Shown here piece after piece: positions 1-11,249 of a stretch of DNA of 64,000 nt. The notes below the pieces were generated by a model that saw only the letters and a list, made by a program, of their open reading frames with translations, was not told the origin of the DNA and searched no databases. This DNA is from Epiperipatus broadwayi (taxonomy: Eukaryota > Onychophora > Udeonychophora > Euonychophora > Peripatidae), in contig JAQFVV010000021.1 in NCBI GenBank assembly GCA_028023455.1, positions 1,112,001-1,176,000 on the forward strand, given 5' to 3'. The translations under genes and the position numbers were made by a program. Every line of letters begins with the position of its first letter. Position 1 is the stretch's first letter.

Positions 1-1120
1 AAGGTATATAATATATGTCTACATGAAATATGTGTATATAGCATATTTGCGACAATTTATCAAACTTCCAAGAGTAGCACTCCTCTCTAAATTGATAAAG
101 ACAAAAGACAAAAACTCATCAGGTTGTGGATTTAAATATTTAAAAATAAGATAATAATAACATTTAGATGGCGCTAGAGTAGAGAGTTGTTTTTTTATGT
201 ACGCAAACTTTTTCAAAAGACTTAGACTTTTTTTCTTCAGATAAGCTAATCATTCCACATTGATCAATAAATTAACATATAACTATTTTTAATTAAAGTA
301 TAAACCAAGAATGAAAAAACGTTCAACACATATTAATTGGAAATGTGATAAATGGTATATTTGATTGGTTTTCTACGAGTGAGCAAGGAAAAATCTCAGT
401 CCACCCTACCGTCAGCTATCTAAAAAAATTTTTCCATTTTTTACCTTTCATGTAATCACTGTCAAAAAAATTAAAAATATATCCCTCAAAAATAGAAAAA
501 AAATTACTACTAAAGATTTTTTTAAATTTATCCTTAATTGAGTTTTTAAGTATATTTTAATTTTGAGTTTTAAAAGTTGTGTGTAATTTACACTACTATT
601 ATTTTTTTCCCCTCATCTCAACTTCGAATCAATCAAATTTTCTTATATTAGATTACAGGGTATATTTAAAACATTTTGAACAGACCCATAAGAGATATAT
701 TACATATTAAATTTCAGCCATATAGATATTTGCAGCCTTCACCAACACCATATGGATTTTTGTTTATTTTGTAGATTCAATCTCACAGAGTGAAAGGAAA
801 TTTGCAAAAACTATTTTTTAAGTCTGTGCACATTTTATCTTATCCTGTTTAACATCTGATGTGATGTTGAAAAAATGGGAGTACCATATAGTGATGAAGA
901 TTAACATATAAATTAATAATTTAATAAATGAATTTATATATATATGAGCAAAGACATATATACATAACTAAAACATTGTTTGCATAAAAGAGAACTATAC
1001 ACCACATGATTAGTACTCATAAATGATACCTGTCATTACTCATGAGACAATCATTCACTACATCTATGAGTGATAAATATCACATTATATTATATTCATA
1101 TTATTAATTGTTATCAATTT
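1..1120. other. AT-rich DNA without a gene
   Basis: No reading frame longer than about 65 codons and no recognisable domain. The stretch is made of A- and T-runs with no strong repeat other than short (TA)n. I see nothing functional here. Confidence 0.6.
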
Positions 1121-4100
1121 AGTAAGCACTCTACACCATTTTGAACATCAGGAGGAGACCCAAGACCATGGCTGAAACAAACAAGCAATAAAGAATGTCA
1201 GATAATGTGCCCAAAAGTACTAAGAAAGTGTTCCAGATACTTTTGTCCACTCCATGTAAAAAAAATATATATTTTTCATTAAAACATAAAAAAAAAAAAA
1301 AATAGAAATCGCTTAGAAATAAGCAAAATCAAGAAAAAAAATCAAAATTTCAAAAGCAGTATTTAGCAAATATTAGCAATTAGCAAATGATAAAATTTTT
1401 TAAAAAATCACATGACCAAATAACTCGCATATTACTATTGAAATCAAAAAACAGTATTTAGAAAATGTTATTAATTAGGTAATAATTTTTAAAAAATTAG
1501 TGTGTTAATCACATCACCAAAAAAATATCGAATAATTCTAGAATTAAAATATGAAAAATATTAATTAGGAAATGCTGGGGAAAAAAATGAAGACAATCAC
1601 GTGATCAAAAAAAATCAAATTATTTGCACTACAAGAAATTAAAACAAAACTAGTTTATTTTTAAAATAAGTTAGCAGAACATAAACGTTCTGACATTAAC
1701 ATAAGTATGAAATAAAAACAATTGCAAAAACTAACACAAGCAGTAATATACTTAAATTTAAGTATTATATATATATAAAACAATAAATCCACATTATTAA
1801 AAGTAGAAAATATTAAAATCAAAATACTATCGATATTAAACTCAACAAAAATATAAAAATTTAAAACAAATTTTTAGAGTTGACAATCAATAAACATCAC
1901 ATTTTAAATGTCTTCAATTATGAGAGTCATATTAAAATCTTAAGATATAATGGAAGAATATAGAAAAAAAGTGTATAACTAATGAATTCAATTTACAAAA
2001 AAAAAAGGGCTGACATGAATGTATTTTAATTTTACAAATTAACAAGTATCACATTTTACAAGATATCAAATATTCATTTAGAAGAGAAATATTACTAATA
2101 AATATTAAAATTATTAAATAAAACTATAAAACCATATCCACAATTCAAAAATTAAAAAGTACCAAACCAACATGGAAGTTTAAATAAGTTTTATATTGCC
2201 TCAATGGCATGCAAGTGAGTGCCTTCTTTCGTATGATAGATAGAAAAAAATACTAGGGTTACCTTCTCACTTCAAGGGGATAATCTGTGATCTCATACTG
2301 TAGAAAGGCAAAAAAAAAAAAACAATGCCTCATTAAAAAATTAAAATAAACTTGTTAAAATGTTTATAATCTTAAATTAATACAAATGTTTACATGAGGA
2401 AAATCCCTACAATAATTACATAGGAAAATCTTTTTATTTATTACTTTTAATCAGTATATAAAATAAATATTACCAGTAAATACATGAGCAGAGAGGATGG
2501 GGGCAATATAAATATTGTTTTCAGAATTGTCCTCATCACATCAGGTATTTCAAACGTTTGACATCTTAATGTAAAGCAGCGAAAAAATAATGTTTTGTCC
2601 ATCAACAAAATTAAAGAGAGATTTTTTTTTAACTCTATAAATGTTTTTTTATTTACTTGTTAATTGGGTTTTTTAAAAAAAAAATTAATGTCATCATTTC
2701 GTTTATAACTAATAGCAAACATCTATAAATGTTTTTTTTGGAAATTTAATTTTGTTATTTTAATGTTTGCTATTTTTATTTTTGACCTGATGGTAAAATA
2801 ACCTTCATGCTGGCCTCTGTTTATTTATTTATTTATAGGTAGATGTTTGTATATAGATAAACAGAAAAACAGACAGGTAAATAGAAAGACAGATAAATAG
2901 ATAGGTATGTAGATAAATAGTTAAATAATAGATGATCAGAAAACAACATCACATCTATTTTGCTATCTCATCAAAAATTAAAAAAAAAAAAACTATTAGC
3001 AAATATTAAATTAAATAAAAGCAAATTTTCAAAAGCCATTAAAAGGTGTTTATTACTATTAACAAACACAACAACGACATAAAAATTTTAAAAAATTCAA
3101 TTAACAAATAACATTTATAGATTTAAAAAAAAAAAAAAAAATTAAAAAACTCCTGCTTTAATTTTGTTTGATGGACAAAGCATTGTTATTTCCCCCCATT
3201 TTATATTTAAGTGTCAAATCTTTGAGATGCCTGATGTAATAAGGATAAGCTTGAAAACAATCTTTCTAAGCCTCTCTTCCTATTCAGATATTTATTGGTA
3301 ATATGCTGATCAAAAATAATCAACATAAAATGTTTACCATGTAATTATTGTAAAGATTTCACTCATCACCAAATGTTCAATTATAAACATTAATTTTTTA
3401 GATGGATATTTTTGTACTGTTCTAAATAATAAGAGATCAAATGTCACTTCTTTGAGATGACATGATAACCCCAGTAATTTTTCATCCATCTACCATGTGA
3501 AATAGGACACTACCTTGCATGCTACTGAGATAATATAAAATCTATTTTAATCTTCATGTTGGTTTAGTATCTTTTTATTTTTTAACAGTGTATCATATGG
3601 TTTTATCATTTTACTTATTAATTTTAATATTTATTATATGCAGTTATATTTGTTGGTAAAGTTTTTTCTAAAATTGAATCTTTATGATATTTAAAATGTG
3701 ATGCTTATTATTTGTAAAATTATATTTTCATTTTAGCACAGTTTTCTCATAATTGAATTTATTAGTTATCTGTATTCTGCACCCATATCTTGAGATTTTA
3801 ATATATCTCTGGTAATTGAATATTTGATAATTAAAATGTGGTGTGTGTTGATTATGAAATTAAAGTACTATGCTAAACCTAAACTATAAAAGTTGGTTGA
3901 ATTTTTTTATTTTTTATATCCACAGTATTTTGATTTTAATATTTGCTACTTTCAATAATGTGGATGTATTGTTTTTTTTTTTTTTTGTTAATTCTAATAT
4001 TTAAATACTTTCATTTATCAGTAATTGCTTGTATTAATTTATGCAATTTGTTTTGACTGCAACATTTGCATACAATATTTCAAAAGAAAAATACTTTAGT

Positions 4101-4601
4101 ATTGTTTTTTATAATGCTAGTAATTTGATTTATTTTTGGTTATATGATTGTGCTAAGTTTTTAGTCATTTCCTAACTACTAATATTTTTAATATTTAATT
4201 TCTAGTTATTTAATTTTTTGTTTCATCATGTGATTATGCTAATTTTGGGGGCTTTTTCCTAATTACTAATATTTCCTAAATATTGTTTCTTATATTTGAT
4301 TTCCATAGTAATTTGTTTTATTTTTTTGGCCTTTTGAATTTTTTTTTGTCATTTGCTAATTACTAATATTTGCTAAATATTGTTTTTAAAATTTTGATTT
4401 TTTTTCAATTACACTATTTTTCTGAAATTTTTATTTTTTATTTGTTGATGAAAAATGCAATATTTTATATGGACTAAACAAAATACCTGAAACACTTTCT
4501 TATTACTTTTGGTGATATTATCTGATATGTTTTATCATTTGGTTATATCAGCAGAGATTTTGGGATTTATCCTGGTATTCAAAATTGCATAGAGCACTTA
4601 C
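1121..4601. repeat. 3.5-kb imperfect palindrome (giant foldback)
   Basis: The left arm (about 1121-2795) reads as the reverse complement of the right arm (about 2965-4601). Outer ends match: AGTAAGCACTCTACACCATT on the left against the complement of the sequence ending at 4601. Matching blocks recur along both arms: 1205-1260 with 4450-4510, and 2530-2600 with 3170-3260 (the 'GATGGACAAA' block and the 'CCTGATGT' block). The roughly 170-bp loop holds a degenerate AGATAAATAG-type simple repeat (about 2830-2935). Arms differ by many substitutions and small A-run indels, so the palindrome is old. There is no coding capacity. It looks like a foldback transposon or an inverted duplication of a non-autonomous element. 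No clear target duplication was found. Confidence 0.75.
2820..2940. repeat. AGATA-type simple repeat in palindrome loop
   Basis: Degenerate tandem AGATAGATA/AGATAAATAG motifs lie at the centre of the 3.5-kb palindrome, between its two arms. Confidence 0.6.
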
Positions 4602-5870
4602 TGGTCCATAAGTGCTGCAATATATCATCAGCACCTCCAGAAAAAATATGAAATTTAATTATTAAATTTGTGGTTTAAATTATCAATAATAAAATAATTA
4701 TTCTATACTTTATCCAATTTATTAAATAAATATAAATAATTAAATCATTTTTGAAACAATTATTTTAAACAGTTCTTGAAATTCTATTCAAATACACTGC
4801 TGATTATTGAAGTATCAGAAACATCATATTTGGTGAGTTTCAGAAAATTTCCTTAAGATTCATTTGTTCTTATCAATACATGAAACTATTGCTGGTGTGC
4901 TTGGCCTGTTTTGTCTTTCTTTTGGTAGCAATATTGTAATAAAGCATTCCTGCTTAAAAATTTCACGGGTCACCACAGGTGGAACCATTACATTTTAGCT
5001 ACTAATAAATTGTAACCATTTACTAATCGATTCATGGTGATTAGCTGGGTTAACTATGCGTTGGGGAGTACTTGGACTGCTAACCATTTCCAAAGTTTAT
5101 ATAGCCAAAACCAAACTCTAATTTATAGATATATGAGAAAAATGCGTTAGCAATCACACCGTAAGGCTTTTATTATAGAGCTATCTTCAACAAAACGTAT
5201 ATTGCATATAATAAAGTTTTCTTTTTTCTTTTTAAAAGATGGTTAATATATATGCTTAATAAGATATCTTTGCAAAAAGTTTTTAAGAAAAAAAAATTTT
5301 TTTTAAATGAACAATAAATTGTTTTGATATTTGATCAGTAAACTATATGTTGAAGTTGTTCTGAAGTCATAAAATTTTTGCACCAAATAAATTGGATAAC
5401 CGTTTCGTTAAATGCTTAAATGCTATTCAATTTCAGTGTTGACATTTTTTCTATTAAAAAAGAAGAAAAAGAAAATATTGATAAATTATTTTTGTGTAAG
5501 TAAAAATTTATATATTTATATCTACGAATGCACATTAAGTTTTATGTCTGAAGACAGTTAAAATAGCGGATGAGAGAAGAGAGCTGCGATCAACGAATCG
5601 ATAAACCGTAAGCTCTGGCATCTGCCACTCTATGCTGTAATAAACCATAGAGGGCGCTAACCCTTTAATACCATTTGATTACCATTGGAAGTAATTGGTT
5701 ATTATGACATTCTTCTGATACATATTATTTAGTAGTAATTCGTATTTGAAAGTACATCATAAGCATTTATGCGCCATTTACTGTTTTGAGAGCAAGATCT
5801 AATCACAATGCTTAAAACATTTGCTAATCAATCACTATGCCATGTAAAAACTGACCAATCAGTCTCAACA
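4602..5870. other. AT-rich DNA without a gene
   Basis: No coding signal. A slightly more GC-rich patch near 5570-5660 has no recognisable content. Confidence 0.5.
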
Positions 5871-5871
5871 A

Positions 5872-6030
5872 TTCATATATTTTAGAACAAATTACCCAAT
5901 CAGATCTCTTGTATGATAGCAATTTAGGCAGCTGGGGAAGGAATTGTGCATATATTTATTTTAGGACAAGCTCTCTCATCAGCTATCTACTATGATGGCA
6001 GTATAGTCAGCTGATGAGAGAGTTGTGCCA
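5872..6030. repeat. Two-copy ~79-bp tandem repeat with a hairpin
   Basis: Two diverged copies lie in tandem: one beginning CATATATTTTAGAACAA near 5872, the next beginning near 5949. The second copy contains a perfect 14-bp inverted repeat, CTCTCTCATCAGCT (5971-5984) and its complement (6009-6022), separated by 24 nt. It may fold as a cruciform. No family is recognised. Confidence 0.55.
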
Positions 6031-7140
6031 AAATACATGTACCCTGTAGAGAAAATGGACAGTTTTTTAACAATGTATAAGATCATATCAGTGTTTCAAT
6101 TATTATCATTGCATCTTAGCATTCATCCATACTTGTTTTCATATAATTATATATACAGATATTTGCTTGAATTTAAGGTGAATATAAAAATATTCACAAT
6201 TATTAAATTATATCACTGTTTTCAAATATTAATGGTTTGTCAACAGGAGCATTAAGCACTCGCTGATTGCATAATTTCAATCTGTCAGAAATAATGATGA
6301 TTGATGTGAGAGAGTACTGTTGTTTCTTTTTATTTTCATAATTTTTCTATTCAATTTATGGTCAGCCCATAGTAATATTTTATTAGTGCAGATACAAATA
6401 CACTGTGTTTATTTAAATGGATATGATCATGTGAGCTTCACTAATGTTCTGTATGACAAATTTCTTTTATTCTTTTACTTGCTTTCTAATTTGTGAAAAG
6501 ATGCAGAGTAGCATATTCACTTGCCATGCCTAATGTTTGTTTGGGTTCAAACCTGGGCTAAGTAAAGTTCTTTTCCTTGGAATTTTTGTCTTAAGTAATT
6601 GGTGTATGAGCATCCAAATAACATTACAGCATTGAACATTAAGTGAGTATCTAGATATTCTTATATTAAAGGTAAAACAAAAAGAAAAACTATTTGGAAA
6701 CATTATCCCTGGCTTTGAGAAGACCAATTAATTATTGTATCTTCCATCATTTGTTCCTGTATTAGGTATGTACTGTTGAAAAGGCCTTTGCACTGTAGTG
6801 AGCTAATTAGTATAAGTCTGTTTTGTTATATTGAGGTGAATATTTAGTTGAAACTAAATTCACACAAATTTCAAAGATATTGTTCTCAAGGTATAATCTT
6901 TAAATATTTATTTTATTTGAAAATAATAAATGATTATTTAATTAAAATCTACAATGTTACTCTTTTCTTGACAATAAGAATTGTATGTGGAAACCAATAA
7001 ACCCTACAAAAAAATAGCTACCTGTATTTACAGAGATAATATTCCAAATAAGTAATAGTAGCAACTGAGTTAATAACAACAAAAAATAAACTAATAATAA
7101 TATAGCAACAGGGTCTGTTAAAATTAAACTAAAAATAAGT
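6031..7140. other. AT-rich DNA without a gene
   Basis: Contains a 76-codon frame ending at 6255 and a 65-codon minus-strand frame at 6530-6727. Neither has a recognisable motif, and the base composition is that of the surroundings. One tRNA-like SINE head lies at about 6497-6575. Confidence 0.45.
6497..6575 (+). repeat. Degenerate tRNA-like SINE head
   Basis: A box-B-like element, GGGTTCAAACC, lies at about 6542-6552. It follows a possible box A region (GCAGAGTAGCATATTCAC), and the whole ends GGGCTAAGT. A similar ending, GAGCCAAGTTAAAC, occurs at 10220-10235, which suggests a dispersed tRNA-derived family. No tail or target duplication was identified. Confidence 0.35.
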
Positions 7141-7790
7141 AATCGTGATGGGGGTCATTCCTGATTGAGATGCTGTTACATTGAATTTATAATAGCTAAG
7201 ATATATTCTCCTCATTGATTATAAGATTTATGTAAATCTCAAAAATTATACACTTTTTTCACAAAACATGTAATCATCCAAAACTTGTACTGTTCAAGTT
7301 AATATGAAAAGGAATATATGCAGAGAGTGAGGATAGGAAAAGGAAATACAAAGAAGCATGAACTATTGCTAGGGATCCTCATTCCATTAATAGAAAAGAT
7401 TGCTGCAAACCATTATTCAAAAAATGGAACATTTAATTTACATACTGCACTTCATTTGCATGTTAATCTTTGCCACTATATATACACATTTTAAGAACAC
7501 AGTTAATTTTAGCACTATGATTCTGGAAGCAGCCTGCCAAAAGCTAGCTCGGTGCTCTCTTGAGTCTTATTATATTTATCTTTTCATATTAACTTGAACA
7601 ATACAAGTTTTGTATGATTATGAGTTTTATGCAAATGTGATACATTCAATTTGCATAATGTGAGAGATATGTCATGATGTTTAAAGTCAATCCCAAATAA
7701 CATCCTGATTTGTTGAATAAATAGCAGCTAAAATATATTCTCTGTCATTTATTATGAGATTTACACAAACCTTGTATATTCAATTGTGAT
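7141..7790. repeat. Dispersed element with inverted and direct repeats
   Basis: The block at 7276-7318 (AAAACTTGTACTGTTCAAG) is mirrored at 7583-7615 (CTTGAACAATACAAGTTTT), giving inverted arms around a 265-bp centre. Outside them, 7185-7245 (ATAGCTAAGATATATTCTC) is repeated in direct orientation at 7720-7775. A third copy of the arm occurs at about 40508-40560. The 65-codon frame at 7400-7597 lies inside and looks incidental. This is a non-autonomous repeat of unknown class. Confidence 0.5.
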
Positions 7791-7794
7791 AAAA

Positions 7795-8226
7795 CTAGCA
7801 AAATATCACATGATTACCATTTCCTATGCTTAGCAAAGTTTCCATATAATAGTGCCACCTAAGTGTGAACCATAGTAATCAATGGATGCAAGAAGGTTTG
7901 TGCATAAAATCTCTATTTAGTGCAAACTCATCCAACATTTCTAGACTAGTTTCTAGGTTGTGGCTTTTATGAATGAGAAATCTTAGATTTGAGAGCATTG
8001 CTCCTAGATCTTAGGATCTATGCAATCCCCCAATTGCCACTTTTTTCCTATTTAGTCAATCATAAGCTGTCAGATCCAAGGTTTCTCACTGATTAAAGCC
8101 ACAAGGTAGAAACTAGACTGTGGATATTGGATGAGTGGACACTAGATGGGGATTTTATGCACAGATCTTCTTGAGTCCATTGATTACTATGGCTTGCACT
8201 AGTTGGTGCTACTGTATAAAGAGTTT
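7795..8226. mobile_element. Composite dispersed repeat, family F1, copy 1
   Basis: Shares the F1 layout. It has an outer end AATATCACATGATTACCATTT, then a 'CCATATAATAGTGCCACC' block, then 'CAATGGATGCAAGAAGGTTT'. A middle section follows with TAGATCTTAGGATCTATG, and then the inverted counterpart (GGATATTGGATGAGTGGACA, ATTGATTACTATGGCTTGCA). F1 has inverted ends but also an internal tRNA-like part in longer copies, so it is neither a simple MITE nor a simple SINE. Other copies are listed below; the one at 62.3 kb shows a 13-bp target duplication. Confidence 0.6.
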
Positions 8227-9765
8227 GTTACTCTTGACTGTTTAAGAAAAAGCCACAATACATCACATCACATTACTATGTATCAATTAGGAAAATATAG
8301 AATCAGAGTTAAAAGTGGGATGGGATTAAGGCAAGAATGCCCTATGTCATCTATGTTGTTTTTGTTATATTTGAAAGAATTGGAGTTAGCAATAGATAGA
8401 GTAGAAAGATGGGTAGAGATACCATTAATAGATAGCAAAAGAGTAAATTATTAGGTCTTTTCTTGTGCACAGAAAGTAGAGAAGATATGGAAGTTAAACT
8501 GAAGACATGTGCAAGGGTGGATAAAGATCTGGGGATTAAATTTAGTAAAAAAAATCAAATGTAATGATGATAAATTCTGGGAAAAGAAAAAAAAAAATTT
8601 TATTGGGAGACATAAAGTTAAATGTGAATAGGTATGACTATTCTGAAATTTTCAAATAATCGGAGAAATTGCTTAGTTGAATGGTAAAAAAAAAGATAAA
8701 TGAAGCAAAGAAAAAAAAGGGTCTGATAAAAAAAAAATAACAGTGTTTTCATACAATAAATATGATTTATCAAGAATTGTATGGAAGGGAGTAGCAGTAA
8801 CAAGATTAAAATATAGTAATGATGTGTTATGTGTTATTAAAGGGTGTTAGATTACTTAGAAAAAGTGCAAAGGGAAGTAGAAAGACATGCATTACATGGA
8901 AATTTGTGGAAGGCAAAGGACATAATTCCAGGAGAAATAGGATTATCAAGTTTTATAAGAAAGATGCAAAAAGCAAAATGAAAATATTCAGATTGCAATT
9001 TATGGATAATAAGAGAATAGACAAAATATTATTTAATTGGGATATGAGCAAAGGACAGGCAACAAGATGGGTGAGAAAGGTAGTACAGTATGTAGAAGAT
9101 TTGGATAAAGAGTTTACGTCAGTATACTTGTACAAAACGTGGGTTAATTGTGTTGGGAGAATTGTTGAGTGTTATAGTGGCAAAGAATGTGATAGAAGAA
9201 TATATGCATTTATAATAAACAGGGAGTTGGAGAGATGGAGAACTAATATAGAGAGTAAAGAGAGCTTAAATATTTATAGAAATAATCAAAATATTGTGTG
9301 GGTTAATTTATGAAAATAGCAAGGAAAGTAGTTTACTGCTTAAGGCTCAAACGGGTGAATATACACATAAATGGAGAAATGTGGATGATTTAATCTGCAT
9401 GTTATGTGAGAAAGGCATGGAAAATATTAGGCATCTGTTAATTGAATGTAAATACTTACAAACAGAAAGAGTACAAATAATGAAAATAAATATGAACAAA
9501 GTGAGTATACAGAAAGTGGGTTCTTGTTTTTTATGCTGGGTTTGGAAAAAGATAAAGAGGATCTAGATAAAAAGACTATAGAGTGAACAAAGATGATTGT
9601 GGAAATGGAATAGAGCAGGATAAAGAAGAAGAACATGGGAAAAACTTAGGGTGGGGAATGGAAAGGGAAGATAAGATGGCTAACAGGTTTCTCTGGATAT
9701 AGTAGCTGAGATATTCCTTACTTCAATAAAGGAGAAACCATAGTGTAATGCATCACATCACATAT
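8227..9765 (+). pseudogene. LINE A: decayed non-LTR retrotransposon (RT and CCHC remnants)
   Basis: Decayed C-terminal half of a LINE ORF2. At 8270-8450 a frame reads 'VKSGMGLRQECPMSSMLF', the RT segment before the catalytic motif (G-x-R-Q-x-C-P-x-S). The frame then shifts: at 8447-8540 another frame reads 'LCTESREDMEVKL', which normally follows the YADD box, and YADD itself is lost. Further frames at 8819-9313 and 9294-9566 carry the post-RT region. They end in a zinc knuckle, CMLCEKGMENIRHLLIEC (C-x2-C-x7-H-x4-C). The 3' end at about 9690-9765 closes with CATCACATCACAT repeats instead of poly(A). A short piece of the same tail (8238-8272) precedes the RT remnant. It is inactive because of frameshifts and the missing catalytic box. 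An I/Jockey-like clade is possible, but I cannot fix it. Confidence 0.75.
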
Positions 9766-10999
9766 ATTCAATTTTGGATTGTGAAAGAAACACATGATTA
9801 TATTAGAAGTGACAAATGTGGCATAGATCCTGAGACACAATCAATGCACATTTCTAGAGTTCTTCTAAATAGATAAAGTTGATTTATGGAATAAAATACC
9901 ATATTTGACAAACAAATCTTTCACTTTATCTAGACTTTTTCTACCTGATATTATACTTATTTTTAATAAAAAAAATTCCCATTCAATGACATCTCATCCT
10001 GTTGAATTAAGACAGAAATATACGTTTTTATGTTTAAGCCTTTTTTATCGAATATTAATAACTCTTTAATACTAGTATGAAATAATTGTTGTGATTACTA
10101 CTAACAGAAAAAGATATATTTGCAAAATAGTATTATGAATTCAATTTAACAAAAGAATCTGAAGAATGTCATTGTTGCAATGGCAGAACATTTTTCTATC
10201 AACCTATGACCTGGGTTTGAATCTGAGCCAAGTTAAACATGATTTTTTAAAATAAAGATTTAGATTTATTTAGATTGACAATGCATAATTAATTTGGACA
10301 ACAATCCAAAAATACTGGTCAATAAATTGATGCCTATGTTCTTTAAGGTAGGGGATGAAATAATATTGGAAAATCCATCCAAACTCCCCTTAACTATCAA
10401 TTGAAAACCCAAATGTTTAACTACTTCTCTTTAATTGTTCCTCTTTGAGGATCAATTGACAATGTTCTTTTATTTATCATTGAAATGGACTGTTTATGGG
10501 TTGTTTATTTTAACCATTAGTTGAATTGTTCTGTGCAATAGGTTTTATTTTTCCTAAATGATCAAATTTTAAATTAAAAGACCTCAGTGATCATGGTCCT
10601 CTGTTACTGGTTTGAAGGTATCACTAAATCATATTATCAGTCATAGCAGTAGACACTGTCTAACCTACTCTGATAATTATTAAAAATATAATTCACTGCA
10701 ATGCAGTGTTTACTACTCTACAAAATGATAAAAGTTGGGTAAATATTTTCTGCATCTCAAATGAAAGCAATGTATAGGGAGTACGATAGATAACTTCACT
10801 CTCCACATCATTTGTTACCCTAAAGAGCATGGTGGAATGCAGTACTCTAATAATGTTTAAAAAGTGAATTACAGGTATATAATTAGAGATGCAGAAACAA
10901 AGAATTAATAGTTGGCTAAAGGGGGGAAATGGTGTGATAGAAAATAAATATGAATAAAAATAGTTTTGATTTATATAAAAATAATATTCATTAAAGTTT
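9766..10999. other. AT-rich DNA without a gene
   Basis: No coding signal. Contains one tRNA-like head (10165-10240). Short patches in 10690-10880 are mirrored loosely (GCATCTCAAATG near 10755 against AGATGCAGA near 10885). Confidence 0.4.
10165..10240 (+). repeat. Degenerate tRNA-like SINE head
   Basis: Box-B-like GGGTTTGAATC at about 10212-10222 followed by GAGCCAAGTTAAAC. It resembles the sequence at 6497-6575. Box A is poorly defined. Confidence 0.35.
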
Positions 11000-11245
11000 T
11001 ATGATTTGCTATTTTAACATAAACTGAGCACTGATTATATAAGTGTGGGTGAAATGATCTGGACCAACTGATGAGTGCTAGTTCAGCATGAAATACATAT
11101 ATTAGTGATCGTTTATCTTTTTCACATGTATGTGGCCATGTGTATCAACTATATGAGGTAGAGAGCTTGAAAGTATGAGTTTAAATCCCTTCTAATAACA
11201 TTAAGTTCAGTATAGACAATATGCTTATATTTAAATAGTATATAT
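11000..11245 (+). mobile_element. SINE-like unit, family F2, single copy
   Basis: Carries the F2 unit: GATCTGGACCAACTGATGAG, then TTTATCTTTTTCACATGTAT, then a pol III box-B-like GAGTTTAAATCCC near 11180. It is preceded by the end of the F2 linker (AACATAAACTGAGCACTGAT). Paired copies of the same unit occur at 38.2-38.9 kb and, on the other strand, at 48.9-49.5 kb. Confidence 0.6.
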
Positions 11246-11249
11246 ATTG

